Assembly (NCBI GenBank): GCA_027559495.1
Contig: JAMXSV010000025.1
Span: forward strand, 1 to 39,578
DNA length: 39,578 bases
From: Aurifilum marmelostoma
Taxonomy: Eukaryota > Ascomycota > Sordariomycetes > Diaporthales > Cryphonectriaceae
Direction of reading: 5' to 3'
A program made the translations under genes and the position numbers. The notes beneath the pieces are model-generated. The model did not search any database. It was not told where the DNA came from and worked only from the letters and a program-made list of their open reading frames with translations. Below are positions 11,251 to 21,593 of the stretch, piece by piece; positions within the stretch are counted from its first letter, which is position 1, and each line of letters begins with the position of its first letter.

Positions 11251-11502
11251 AACGTCTAATAGGCAATAAGGATCGTGAGTCTGCACCTATTGAGCCAAAT
11301 ATTGTGTATGATTTACAAGCTGCGTTTTCAAGTCGAAGAACCAAATGTGAATATGTAGATAATTACGAGAATAGTGTTTGGTAATGGATGTCGAATATAA
11401 AAAGGATCGCTATAAGTCTAAGCGAGTAATGCATTTAAGCCTGAATGAGGATTGATACGTTGCAATAATAGCGGATTACATGTTGGCGGCCATATTAAAG
11501 TC
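11251..11502. other. Degraded AT-rich spacer
   Basis: Nothing recognisable; it leads into the repeat that follows. Confidence 0.3.
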
Positions 11503-11810
11503 GTAACCAACTGCATATTGGGGGTCACCTATCTGACTGCATGTTGGGCTTTTGTGTAACTTTTCGCTACCGATGTGCTCATCTGGGCAAGCTTGTACGT
11601 CATATCTCATTGCGTGTTGGGGGCTATACGTGAATCATGCCCAATCACACATTGGGGATCATATGTGGCTATTATCTGACTGCACTTTAGGGGTCATGTG
11701 GGACTCGTATCTAATAGTAGCAGCTCGGGGGGGCGCTATATAAATCGCACCCCAATGCATATTGGGGGCTATACGTAAGTTGTATTAGACTGCATATTGG
11801 GGGCTGTGAA
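11503..11810. repeat. Degenerate repeated motif, tgcatattgggggctatacg
   Basis: At least seven diverged copies of a roughly 20-bp motif occur in 300 bp, at about 11511, 11537, 11610, 11648, 11681, 11755 and 11790. The best copies (11755 and 11790) share TGCATATTGGGGGCT; others differ mainly by transitions. Spacing varies from about 26 to 75 bp, so this is a decayed minisatellite rather than a CRISPR-like array. Confidence 0.6.
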
Positions 11811-12772
11811 TTACTAGTGAAAGATGCTAATGTAACTTTATTTAAAATCTACTAATGTGCATTTAGCTAGAGAATATGCAACTAGGCATAGCTATTTGGT
11901 GCAGGCCCCCATGTTCCCTAGGTTCTCAGTTTTATTTATCTACTGGTTGGGTTCTCGGGCACAGAATCCGCAAAACTTCACTATTACAACCCCCTGCTCT
12001 AATATTATTCCAAGGTGTAAGTCTACTAAATTTTGGGGTTTACACTATTGCGTTTAATAATGCCTACCTATGGTCCACAACCCAAGGGTGGCCTAGGGTC
12101 TTAGACAAGATCTATTGTTAATATAGTTATAGGGCAATAGACTAAGCACCAGCTATACCCTATACGATGTAGTCATTATGAGATTACTTCGAATCAGAGT
12201 GCCTTTAGGGCTAGGGGTAGTCTGTTAAATTCTGGTTTCTATTTGGTATTAAATATAATAGAAATTCAGGTGCGTAAGTGCAGCTAGCTAATCTAGTAGC
12301 AAAAATAGTAGTCGACACCAGTCTTAAAGTATTTACTAATAAACCAAATCTTGCTTCTTGTTAAAGAATGCCCATATGTCTCCTAGCGGGTTTGAGCGGA
12401 GCGGGGCTGATAGAGTTAGCGTTAGGCGATTCGATATCAGAGCTTTCAAGCAAATTTTACTAGTCATTTGTAGTAATTGTCATATAGTTCACTTTTAGCC
12501 ACAATATTAGCAGTTAATCTGTAATTTCATAACCAGTATACATTCTCTTGGTGCATCGGAACGGCTGTTATAGCGCTGCCCTAGCTGTTGAGGCCATATT
12601 ATTTAACATAGAACCGGAATTTATCAGTTGAACCGGCCATAGGTATATGTCTGAGCAATCGATTGTACAATTAGTCCCCTCGACTTATGCATTTCTATAT
12701 AGTCCAAACGCAGGGCCACGACCTATACGACAAGATCCTATGCAGAAACGCGTGGAGGAAAATGCTAATAGT
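11811..12772. other. Gene-free, RIP-like AT-biased DNA
   Basis: Short open frames only; none with a recognisable domain or plausible splice structure. TA steps are frequent. Confidence 0.35.
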
Positions 12773-12981
12773 CTAGAAAATGCAGTCGTCAACATCGCCA
12801 TCGACTGTTGCAGCGTCGGCTTCACAACCGCTCGCGCTGTTTTCTGTCTACTAGTTAGCAACCCAATTAAGCCTAGAAGATGAACCGCACTTTTTAGCTT
12901 ACCTACTGAAGGAACTGCAGCGGCAAGTGTGTGCGCAATAAGGAGGCATAGAATAGCAACTGTTCGATTGAAGAAATGCAT
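12773..12981 (-). CDS. Possible tiny secreted peptide (49 residues) with one intron
   Basis: The minus-strand ATG at 12981 opens a classic secretion signal, MHFFNRTVAILCLLIAHTLA. A well-formed 59-nt intron follows (12902-12844: GTAAGC donor, GCTAAC branch, ACAG acceptor). Joining the exons keeps frame and gives a short acidic mature region of about 27 residues with two cysteines (GCEADAATVDGDVDDCIF), ending at TAG 12773-12775. That TAG could be an original CAG, so the protein may once have been longer. I do not recognise a family. It lies 760 bp from the UstYa-like relic on the other strand. Small size and surrounding decay keep confidence low. Confidence 0.35.
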
Positions 12982-13736
12982 ATTGAAGCTAAGGATTACT
13001 TGCCTATCCTTTAGCAAGGTTTTGGAGGCGTTGATTAAAGGGGTATGCAAGTTGAAAAAATAGTATGCGAGCTGTGAGAAGGCTTTGAAACAAAAGGGGT
13101 CAAAGATCGACTACTGGTAGTATTTATCTTTAGTGTCCTCTATAATATATACCCTAGTTTAATAAGAAGACCTGTTGGTTCAATTTAGGAAGTGATAATA
13201 TTCTAGGCCTCTCTGAAGCAGAGCAATGCAAGTCTGAGTTTGTGATAAGAGATGGAGGCAAATGGTTGGACCTGGTTCATCGGAATGTACCCATGTTGGT
13301 AGTTGGGGGCTACTTGACGCCAACTGGAAAGGAGAGTGTGTGTCTTATCCCTGGATCAGTGCCTGGCGGTGGCTTTTTGATGCAAGGTAAGCTGAGAAGC
13401 AGCTGGCTCTAGCAGAACTTGGCGGATCTCATGACCTACTTCTTCACTAGTGATACCCTTCCTTCGTGTTGGTTCATTGCAGCCTCGCAGCATGTCAAGG
13501 ATGAGATAAGGTATCCACAACCCGGAATACGGACCATGCAAAAAATCATCAATAATCTATTATATACCTACTATTGGTTGGGGTTTAAGAATAAGACCAC
13601 GTGATAGCATCCGAGATAACAAGGTCTACACATGCCCTAGGCAAACAGGTTTATCCCCTAATTGTCTGCCTTTCCCTACACAAACATTCTTTCTGTTCTT
13701 ATAGGAACCTTTATTATAAATCCCCCATATTTCCTA
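12982..13736. other. Gene-free spacer
   Basis: Nothing recognisable beyond short frames. It holds the region upstream of the UstYa-like relic, whose start codon I could not find. Confidence 0.35.
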
Positions 13737-13739
13737 TAA

Positions 13740-14742
13740 GAAGAACTAAGGCGTACCAGCCTTGCCGATGATGAGGAACACCAGCCTCTCAACAAAGAAT
13801 TTAGCGAAGATGTCCTTAACGATTCCGAGGCCGAAATTTCCCAGAGGCTACCAAGTCTATTAACTTTTTCTTACGCCTATATCCTCATTTTGCATCTTTT
13901 AATTGTTGTTATGGTATTTCTTCTGTTCTATAGCCCAAGTCCGAACGCAGATATTACGCCTTTGAAGGGACGATTGTGGTGTAAGTTCTGTGAAAATCTG
14001 ACTAGAATGATATAGTATTGATAATGACTATAGCTCCTGTTCAACCGTTCATTGAATATAAAGTGAAAGGCGAGCATGCAGACTATGATAATCATAATAA
14101 CTATTCCGGGCCGCCGACGACAGAAAAAGATATTGCATGGACCCAACTCTTACGACGTACAAGCCCCTACCCGTTATTCTAAAGCCTTCGAATTAATAAT
14201 GACTTAGCCCTTGCCTTTAATGCTACTCTAAATGAGTTTCATAGAGCAAAAGAGCCTACAGATGGCGCCTTAGCCCAGCTTGATAGCGGCGGATACCTTG
14301 CGTTACTAGGTGTATATTATGAGCTTTATTGCCTAGTGGGTTTGCCCTTGCCCAGAATTCTCTATTATATAAAATAGTTCTAATTATATGTAGCGAAAAT
14401 TACGCTAGCACCTATACCGGGAGCATCATTTTGCGGCAGCCAATTTGATATAGACCCAGCTCAACTATATGACCGCCCACCTTGGTGAGTATTCTTTTCA
14501 AGACTCTAGATAATCTTTGCTGATTAGATATAGACTATTGCATCGACGCACTTCGTCTCACAATTATGTGCCACGGAAGCACAGAAGTATACTCTTTTGT
14601 ATAGGACGATCCAATGAGCTATAAGCCTGCAACAAAGAGCAGCGGAAAATCTGTATGTGTAAAGTGGAGCTCTATTGAGGATTAGGCCTATTCTAGGATG
14701 ATATCGTATGATAGGCTTATTCGATCGCTACCTGTTGCGTAG
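13740..14742 (+). pseudogene. UstYa-like (DUF3328) oxidase relic, active-site His codons mutated
   Basis: UstYa-family proteins act in fungal peptide and mycotoxin-type secondary metabolism as membrane-anchored oxidases with two HxxHC motifs. Here an acidic cytoplasmic tail (DDEEHQPLN) precedes one membrane helix (about 13864-13935), then SPVQPFIEY, YSGPP and AW..LL, as in the family. Introns that restore the frame are 13981-14033, 14157-14207 and 14485-14533. The first motif reads YELYC (14318-14332): both histidine codons are TAT. The second reads HLDYC across the last intron, again with TAT (14536-14538). Two tryptophan positions are TAG, after YSFV and after SSIED. All of these fit CA to TA or TG to TA change. 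The segment 14340-14460 is too decayed to splice with confidence, and TAA (13737-13739) precedes the tail, so the start is lost. Confidence 0.8.
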
Positions 14743-15539
14743 TGTATGTAATTACTGCATGCATTACGGGCTGTATAATCGTAGGCTATGAAAAATATTA
14801 GGCGGAGAGGTCCGGACGTTTGCTTAGTTGAACAATAGTATACATCCCTGATGACTATGCTATAGCGTCTGTTAAATCGACATATTCATATAGTAGATTG
14901 TGTGAGTAGTTATTGAACCAGAACCCGGGCGGTGTCGCACGTGAACAAGGATACAAGACTGAGCAATAGGCAAGAACCCTGACGACCCCAACGTGCTATA
15001 TTATTGTAAAACGGCAAATAAAGGCCAGTACTTAAGAAAACGTAAAGTTGGACTGAAAAGCCCTGCTCTAGATCTCCTAGGTAGCTTATAAAAGATCCAA
15101 ATATATAAGAAGGCAAGAATCTTTTAATTTTTTTCTGTCTTTAAAACGTAATACTTTTCAGAGGTAATAAAGACCTTAGGAGCTATCACCTTCCCAACCT
15201 CGATGCATCCTATATTAGTTACTAATTATAATCTTAATTATTCACAATCTACTCCTATTATTCTACCCTGAGCTGCGTAATTATGCGTATTTGGTTTAAC
15301 AGATATTAGAATAATTAGAGGATAGCGTTTAGATAATTGTTCTATAACCTATTGCGCAACTTGCATATTAATTAGGTTAAAAGACTTATATATTAATCGT
15401 TTTACTAAATTTCTAAATTTTCATATAATTACCCTTTTCCCCTAATTCTAGATTTATGGTTTAGTACTTTCAGTATTATACTACCAATAAATAGTAAGAA
15501 AGTCTTAGCAGATAGCAAAGAGCTCTGGATGCTTCTCTG
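14743..15539. other. AT-rich decayed spacer
   Basis: No coding signal recognised. 15120-15480 is markedly AT-rich with RIP-like composition and may be a transposon remnant. Confidence 0.4.
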
Positions 15540-15740
15540 GAGATACTCAGGTTAAGAAGTCTCGTCAACGGCCACATCGGGTTCTCAGCTATGCAGACGC
15601 TGTGTCTGCACTGGGTTAGCCATTTTAACGCCAGGTCCTTGGCGCAATGCGTATTGGATCGTCTGGGCGTAACTTGGATCCGGCTGGATGGTGAGATGTC
15701 GTCTAAGGACGATTCGCTTAAGAATATAGTATTGTTCTGA
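15540..15740 (+). pseudogene. Fragment of an SNF2-family helicase C-terminal domain
   Basis: One plus-strand frame carries a stretch resembling the helicase C domain of SNF2-type ATPases, with LDRLGVTWIRLDGEMSSKD at its core, where the family has a conserved R-[LIV]-D-G-x-M/T-S motif. The frame ends at TGA 15737-15739 and nothing recognisable follows. No catalytic DEAD/H-box half is present. Assignment rests on one motif, so it is tentative. Confidence 0.4.
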
Positions 15741-16762
15741 GGAGACGGTCAGAAGCGCAGTTTGAAATCTTGATTATAGTTCTTACTAGCCCTTTCAGGC
15801 TCAGAATTACTGATAGGACACGCCCCAAGTACGTATATTCTTTTATATCTGTAGTTGCCTGCGCTGGCTACGTGGTGGACGGGTTTCTGCATTCGAGGTC
15901 GGAAGCTAGCACTAGCTCCAATTAGCATTCTTTCATAATCTCAATGCCTTAAATATACTTCGAAAGCAGGTGCGCCGAGATAGAAGAGCATAAGTAGCAG
16001 CTACCTAGTCTGAGTTACTGGGTGATAGTAGGTTCTAGTACAGAACTATATTTGGTGCTAGCCTGTCTTTCTTGTAAAAGTTGGGAATAGAATTCTTCTG
16101 CTCGAGATGCTGGCTAAGCGCACTGAGGCAAGCATTGCTAAAGCTCTGGCTATCTCGATCCTTAGAGATCCAAGCTTAACCTAGGCTATTCCAGGGCTGT
16201 CAAAGCGAGTTGAGGAGAAGGAATCATCTACAGTCAACTATTGTACGAAGACCGTCCTCGGCTCGCTCTATAGAACATGCAGATCTCCCGATTAGAGTTT
16301 GCAGACATGTACGCTTCGAGCTCTATGATTTGGTGACGGCTTCAACGTGTAGTTGTAAAGCTCGAAGCTGTACGCTTTTTTCCACGAAGCTACGTAGTAC
16401 GGCGCAGCGTCCAATCTCCAGCAACGCATCCCACCTGGGCCTAATGATATTTGTGCCTATGATTTTGAATCGGCGTGTTTCCTCTACAGTGCAGTTTGAC
16501 GCTATAATTATATAAAACGAAGAAGCTATCAAGGCCTACGCTCAAAAAGTATATGAAACAGCGATTATTATATGTAGCTACTATAAACTATAGGCTAGCT
16601 ATAGCTAAGCCGGCGAATAGCTTCTTTACAATAATTATAGAAGAATCGATTATGCTAAACATGATGAGAATGAACAGGAGACAACGAACCGAAGTATGAA
16701 TCAGAAACCTTCGTTTTTGCCAATCTCACGGAAAAATCAACTGTAACGTCGTCATGGGCTGA
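15741..16762. other. Unassigned region
   Basis: Several short frames on both strands (for example 16210-16515 plus) lack recognisable domains. Composition is mixed and may include further fragments of the helicase-like sequence. Confidence 0.3.
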
Positions 16763-18190
16763 TCAGCTCTTCAATTGCTCCATGATCATATCATGCCTCG
16801 CCGTCACATCATTGAGTTCCTTCGACCATATTGATACCCTACCACCTCCGTCCATCGTCGGAACGAAACCGTAGAGTAATGGGTCTAGCTTGGACTTCCA
16901 CGGTCTTACCCTGGCCAATTGGGTTTGCCCAACAGCTCCCGTCAATACTCATCCCGACGCACATGATAGGATGACTATGAGAGCTAGCCAGGCACGATTG
17001 ACGCGAATGAATGTCTCAATAGCGAAGACATCCCCGTATACGGTCTTTGCGTTCGGCCCGGAGAGCATTCGATAAGACACGCCTGTCGCGATATTCGTCA
17101 TGATCGTTGATATGTCTCCATTATTATACAGGGCATCCGTATATGAGGATGGCGTGCCCGCTGAAGCACTGTCAGACACAGAGTCGAACATGCCCAGCCC
17201 CCCAATCATGTATTCAAAATCAAATAAGTTAATGGTGAAGTTGCGGATGCTGGGGAAAGCTTCATTCTGAATCGTCCTATTGGTGATGAGGCCGCGAGCT
17301 GTGTTACTCAATGGCCAATTTTCCACACTGCCAGGCTGAACTGTGCCGTTCACGGATAACCAGTGCCGATAAACCTGAGCCACCAGGGAGAAGTCGCATA
17401 CAGTAGCCGTCAACGTGCCCTCCCATTCGGTAGAAATAGAGAAGCTCTGGTCATCGAGGTCGCTGTTGTTGAACATGCTGATTCCGACCTGTACCATATG
17501 AGGAACTGTCATTGAGTACTAGGTCGTAGTCGCTAGGAACGAAGGAAGTAGTGTCGATAATTGTGTGTTCCCAGCCGCTATGTGCGTCCGTCATACCGTA
17601 GGCGCTAAGGTTGATACTACGTATACTTCCAGGAAGAGCGTAGTTACACTGCAGCTGGGGGAAGGTGGCATTGTTGTCACAAGACTGCTCTGTCTGTGCG
17701 GTGACATCGGTGCAGTTGCTGTCGATTCTCACGGATGTGAAAAGAGGGTAAGTGCAGTTTGATCCAGGATACGTGAATGGCGGAGGATGGATTAGATTGT
17801 ATAGACCTGAGATGGCGGCCGCCTGCAAAGCTCCGTCTCTTGTCGAAGAGATGACAGCGCTGATACCACTGACTCCCTTGTCTTGGTAGTCATATGCCTG
17901 TGACCTTGTTACTGATGATTGCATACCTGCGACCTGAGTGGAGAGCTGTGGAAAGGGCAGAATTTGCTGTGAGAATGGCTCTAGCGCCAAGGCATAGATG
18001 ATTACAATACTGCCGATATAGGCAGGAAAGGATGCCGTCTCGCCAGCCAAAAGAACTTGATCGACCCCCATGGACCCCTACTTGCGTCGTCGAAGGTCTG
18101 TAGAGAGTCAAGCCTAGAGAACCTTAGCATTAGACATTGCCGGCTTTTGGACTTGCTCTACTGCTTCGGCGGGAGGCCAAGATTAAGCAT
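16763..18190 (-). pseudogene. DUF3176 family membrane protein, decayed
   Basis: Fungal DUF3176 proteins have an N-terminal FDDASRGPWGS motif, transmembrane helices, a long extracytoplasmic region and a final helix. Reading down from about 18190: RLDSLQTFDDASRGPWGS (near 18095-18042), a frame slip near 18030, a helix (PAYIGSIVIIYALALEPFSQQ), a long Asn/Cys-containing loop, a one-base slip near 17500, more loop sequence, a final helix region with TGA in frame at 16949-16951, then a tail with WKSKLDPLLYGF ending at 16763. N-glycosylation-type NxS/T sites fit a lumenal or extracellular loop. The function of the family is unknown. At least two frameshifts and one nonsense codon make it a pseudogene. 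Confidence 0.65.
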
Positions 18191-18630
18191 TCGGAAGAGA
18201 ATTGCATAGAACGCACTTTGGGAATTGCCTAGACAACTCAAGCCATTTCATTCAGTTCCGCGATTGAACTCCATCCAGCATTAGCGAAACAGCCAGTATG
18301 TTCGGACTTCCGAAACTTTCAGTAGATTATGCGAGTCTACTATAAGGATTTAGATTAGGACACGAGAATTAGTTTCAACCTACTCTTTAATGCCCGCTTG
18401 CCGCCTCTCTTACCCAAGCACGCCAATGGCCCCGCTGATGCAAGTACGCGCCCGGAACGTCGGAATGTCGACATGCGTCAACAGGGCCTCTCCTGTGTCG
18501 ATCAATTCTTGATTTCGTGGCCCTGGCCGAATTTGCGCAACGTGGGCTCCACTTGTGTTGACTAGCTGTTCATTGACCAATCTCTGATATCCGAGGCCAA
18601 ATCGGTCTCCGGAATGTAGTGGCAGTGGGG
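18191..18630. other. Spacer and promoter region of the beta-propeller gene
   Basis: A 116-codon minus-strand frame (18760-18410) has no recognisable domain and overlaps the promoter of the next gene, so I do not call it. Confidence 0.35.
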
Positions 18631-18638
18631 TATAAAAA
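18631..18638 (+). promoter_or_regulatory. TATA box of the beta-propeller gene
   Basis: TATAAAAA, 116-123 bp upstream of the ATG at 18754, within an otherwise unremarkable sequence. Position fits a TATA promoter with a roughly 90-nt leader. Confidence 0.55.
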
Positions 18639-18753
18639 TACAAAACACTTGTCGTGCCTGTCAAAATTGTATATAGTAATTTGGTCATGCTATAGAAGCA
18701 AGCACCCCGCAATTCAGCAACCAATAATCGAGCCAGACTACCGGTCGAGCATA

Positions 18754-20512
18754 ATGGCATTTTTCACGACACTAGCAGTGCTTGCGTCAGCCGTGATAGC
18801 TGAAGCTCTCGTCCTAGAGCAGATTTTCATTTTCTCTAGCTATGTGGCTCTTGAGAATAGCATTATGCGACCCTGCGGCCAGATCCTTATGTAAGTACCT
18901 CATACGCTTCCATATAGCCTCCGGGGTCCAGGGCTCGAGCTTCGTTATCATACTACTTCAAACTGTCAATGATTCTCATTCGAGAAAACCTTTTGATCTG
19001 CGTCGTTGATTCTAGATTGCTATGAATTTTGAAAGAAGAAGAAGAAAATCTGCAATAACTGCAGAATCAAGATAACTATAGTGTTATAACCCGTGGTCTA
19101 GGCATAAACTATATATACAGTTAGAAGGAATATTCGAATAGCGAGTTCGAATATCTGCTGATCTTTTGGATCTATATAGTACAGTGGCACCTTCCACCAC
19201 GGACATTACATTATATTCGAACTCGCTAGGTGCACCATGCAGAGGCTAGGGTTCGAGTCTCTGGTAGGCAGGATTTTCCTGCTGCGCTCATAGGTCGCAA
19301 CTGCTAGGCTAGCATCGGCTTGGTCTCCCGATATAGCTAGTGAAGATCTGGGGGTCGGCCGTATACCTCCGTTTAGTTCGGGACGAACCAATGTGAGGAG
19401 GGAGATAGTATTATGACCCGTGGTCCAGGCATAAACTATATGTACGGTTGGAAGGAATATTCGAATAGCGAGTTCGAATATCTGCTGATCTTTTGGATCT
19501 ATGTAGTACAGTGGCACCTTCCACCACGGACATTACATATAGGTTAAAAATATGAAGTGAAATGTAATAGTGGCCTTAAGGGTCCATACTTATCGCCAAA
19601 TTCGTTATAAGCCCGGATCTGCTTGTTCTAATTTTCTTTCTTTCCCTGTTTATCAACTTGTATGTCTGCTAATCAACAAGCTGCACAGGAGCACGCTGAC
19701 TAATGGAAACCTGTATCAGATCGACCCCAACGCGGAGGAGCCCGAGGCCGAAATTCTAGTAGCGATGCCAGGAGCCACTGCGCTTACTGGCTTCGCTCAG
19801 GTCGGAAAGGACAAATACGTTGTGGCCGGCGGCGTGAGGGGGCTCATATTACTACTACAATGAGACCCTATACAGCATCGACTTCTCGGAGAATGCAAGC
19901 GGCAGCTTCGGTATTGCCGCTACTCTCCCCGACGCAGTGATGATCAACGGGGCCGCCTCTTTGCCCGGGAATGAAGATATTGTTCTGCTCGCGGATTCGA
20001 GCGTCGGTTGCATCTGGCGCCTAGACTTAACCACCGGCGCTTATGAGAAAGCTATCGTGGGCGATTATCTGGCTGCCCCTTCCAACGCTAGCACCCCTAT
20101 AGGTATCAACGGTCTCAAAGTACTCGCGGGCTATGTCTACTTCTCTAATACATACAGTGGTCTGTATGGGCGCATACCTATCGACGATGATGGCTATCCG
20201 ACCGGGGCTAGCGAAACAATTGCTACTGTTGTCGTTGGAGACGACGCTGCGCAATCCTGGGATGACTTCTACGTTTTAGGTTCCAACGGACCTTCGCTAA
20301 ACTGCCAGTCTCCTGATACTGTTTCTCTAGTCTCGTTCGAGAACGGTTCTGTGACGTCTATCGTTGGTACGAGTGCTACGGATGGTCTGCTGCATGGCTG
20401 TAGCTCTATCACTATGTCAAGTGGGTTTTCAGCTCATCGGTCAGCATATATAACTTCAAAAGGGGTAGCCTCGACTGGAGCGGGCGGACAAATAGTCCGC
20501 ATCTCTTGGTAA
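18754..20512 (+). CDS. Secreted SMP-30/NHL-type six-bladed beta-propeller protein
   Basis: Exon 1 (18754-18890) encodes a signal peptide (MAFFTTLAVLASAVIAEA) and the first strand ending in RPCGQIL. A GTAAGT donor follows; the acceptor CACAG ends at 19688 after a CTAAT branch. Joined in phase, the protein continues STLTNGNLYQIDP, as expected for the family. Later conserved stretches include MINGAASLPG, GCIWRLDLTTGAY and PIGINGLKVLAGYVYFSNT. The 798-nt intron contains a 456-bp retrotransposon (19082-19537). One extra G in the G5 run at 19838-19842 breaks the frame between GGVRG and SYYYYNE; without it the exons total 960 nt (319 residues), the usual family size. Family members are lactonase-like, but I see no residues that fix an activity. 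The single homopolymer indel may be a consensus error. Confidence 0.75.
19082..19210 (+). repeat. Left LTR of the TRIM-like element
   Basis: 129 bp. It contains a TATA stretch (near 19109-19117), then a 9-bp stem with 7-nt loop (19130-19138 with 19146-19154). It differs from the right LTR at seven sites, all transitions and no indels; at six of the seven the left copy carries the T or A state. Confidence 0.85.
19213..19228 (+). other. Putative self-complementary primer-binding site
   Basis: ATATTCGAACTCGCTA starts two bases after the left LTR and is perfectly complementary to 19139-19154. In the Tf1/sushi lineage the primer-binding site pairs with the 5' end of the same RNA. The matching LTR segment begins about 25-30 bp downstream of the LTR TATA stretch, where the transcript would start. 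Function is inferred. Confidence 0.6.
19409..19537 (+). repeat. Right LTR of the TRIM-like element
   Basis: 129 bp, 122 of 129 positions identical to the left copy. Its first dinucleotide is TA instead of TG, itself a TG-to-TA change. Confidence 0.85.
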
Positions 20513-21593
20513 GTTTTCCAAGGGAGCTTCTATGGTTGTTACATCTGTGAACTGTCAGATATAGAAAAAGCCTATATACTTAGGTAGCTTCATAATTGCT
20601 TCGCACCCTTTCCTTAACAAATTGCAAGGATATTGTGGCCTAATGAAACCCTGCCTGATGACTTACTGGTAAATTATCCTACGCTGCTCTTCGCTTTATT
20701 GTAGCAATATTACTATTTTATAAACTACTGTGAAGTACTTTAAGGGAACCGCGTACTCCGGTAATCGTGGCCTAAGCTAGATTCCGCAATGCAATAAAGA
20801 TTTTTCGGAAAGGACGATCCATCTTCTTTGGTCCCTCATTGCATTGCCCGCTGCTTTGCTCCTCAGCAAATTCTAAAGAACAAGAGAAAGACAAGATAGC
20901 ACTTTTGTCTTATATATATAAGATGGGCAAATGGCAAGTCAAATTTTGAATATAAATTGAAAACCTTTCTTGAAGAGCAAAGAAAAGCCTCACATGTTTC
21001 GAGTACTAGCACCTATCACATGAACGAAGCAGAATCACGATATTAGAAGTTGAATGGCAGTTTGATAGATGACTGGGATGTCCCTGGTGATATGGGTGTT
21101 TGATGCTGGGACCTAAAACCTTGTGTGCCAGATTTCCGTCCGGTATTTTAATTTTCTAAGCTGCATGTATTGAATAGGCCCCAACAGCACACTATAAGAG
21201 TGTTGTAAATTGCAGCGATTCTAAATGGCGTTATATATATTTGTTAGTACGTATCCTAAATCTTTATCAAAACCTATCAGACAGGGAATTTAATCACATG
21301 GTCTAGCTATCCATATAATTAAAGTACTTTAACTCGAACTTGAGGATTCGGCGGGGAAGGTTGTATCAAGTTTACTACATATTACTCTACACTCCCCCTA
21401 GACTTGTATATTCACGAATCATCAACACGAACTCGACTGAGGCGTCCGCACGAGTCGAAATATGTATCAACTGCACGATATTTGGCAGAGCTATGCGTAG
21501 GCAACACCTCTACTGTCATTCTATAAACCCCTAGTTCACAAGGCGTACAAATTTTATGTCCACACTGACTTTCATCGCTCTTGAACATTATAC
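20513..21593. other. Gene-free spacer between beta-propeller and LysM genes
   Basis: AT-biased DNA with short frames only. No repeat or RNA gene recognised. Confidence 0.4.

Larger units (their letters stand above)
19082..19537 (+). mobile_element. Complete miniature LTR retrotransposon (TRIM-like), 456 bp
   Basis: Two 129-bp direct repeats (19082-19210 and 19409-19537) flank 198 bp of non-coding DNA. The insertion is bounded by a perfect 5-bp duplication TATAG (19077-19081 and 19538-19542). The left repeat begins TG and both end in CA. A purine tract (GAGGAGGGAGA, 19395-19405) lies just before the right repeat, as a polypurine tract should. Directly after the left repeat, 19213-19228 is the exact 16-nt reverse complement of 19139-19154 inside it. 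No gag or pol: it must have moved using another element's proteins. It sits in the beta-propeller gene intron, same strand as the gene. Confidence 0.85.

Noticed and set aside
11503..11810. CRISPR-like array
   Set aside because: Eukaryotic context, diverged motif copies and irregular spacing.
12773..14742. Ribosomally made peptide cluster (precursor plus UstYa)
   Set aside because: The small secreted frame has no repeated core and no Kex2-type processing sites, so the link rests on proximity alone.
18410..18760. 116-codon minus-strand frame
   Set aside because: No recognised domain and it covers the TATA box and start of the beta-propeller gene on the other strand.
19240..19290. tRNA or tRNA-derived SINE inside the TRIM-like element
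   Set aside because: A B-box-like GGTTCGAGTCT occurs, but there is no A box or cloverleaf, and the element is fully explained by LTR structure and its target duplication.
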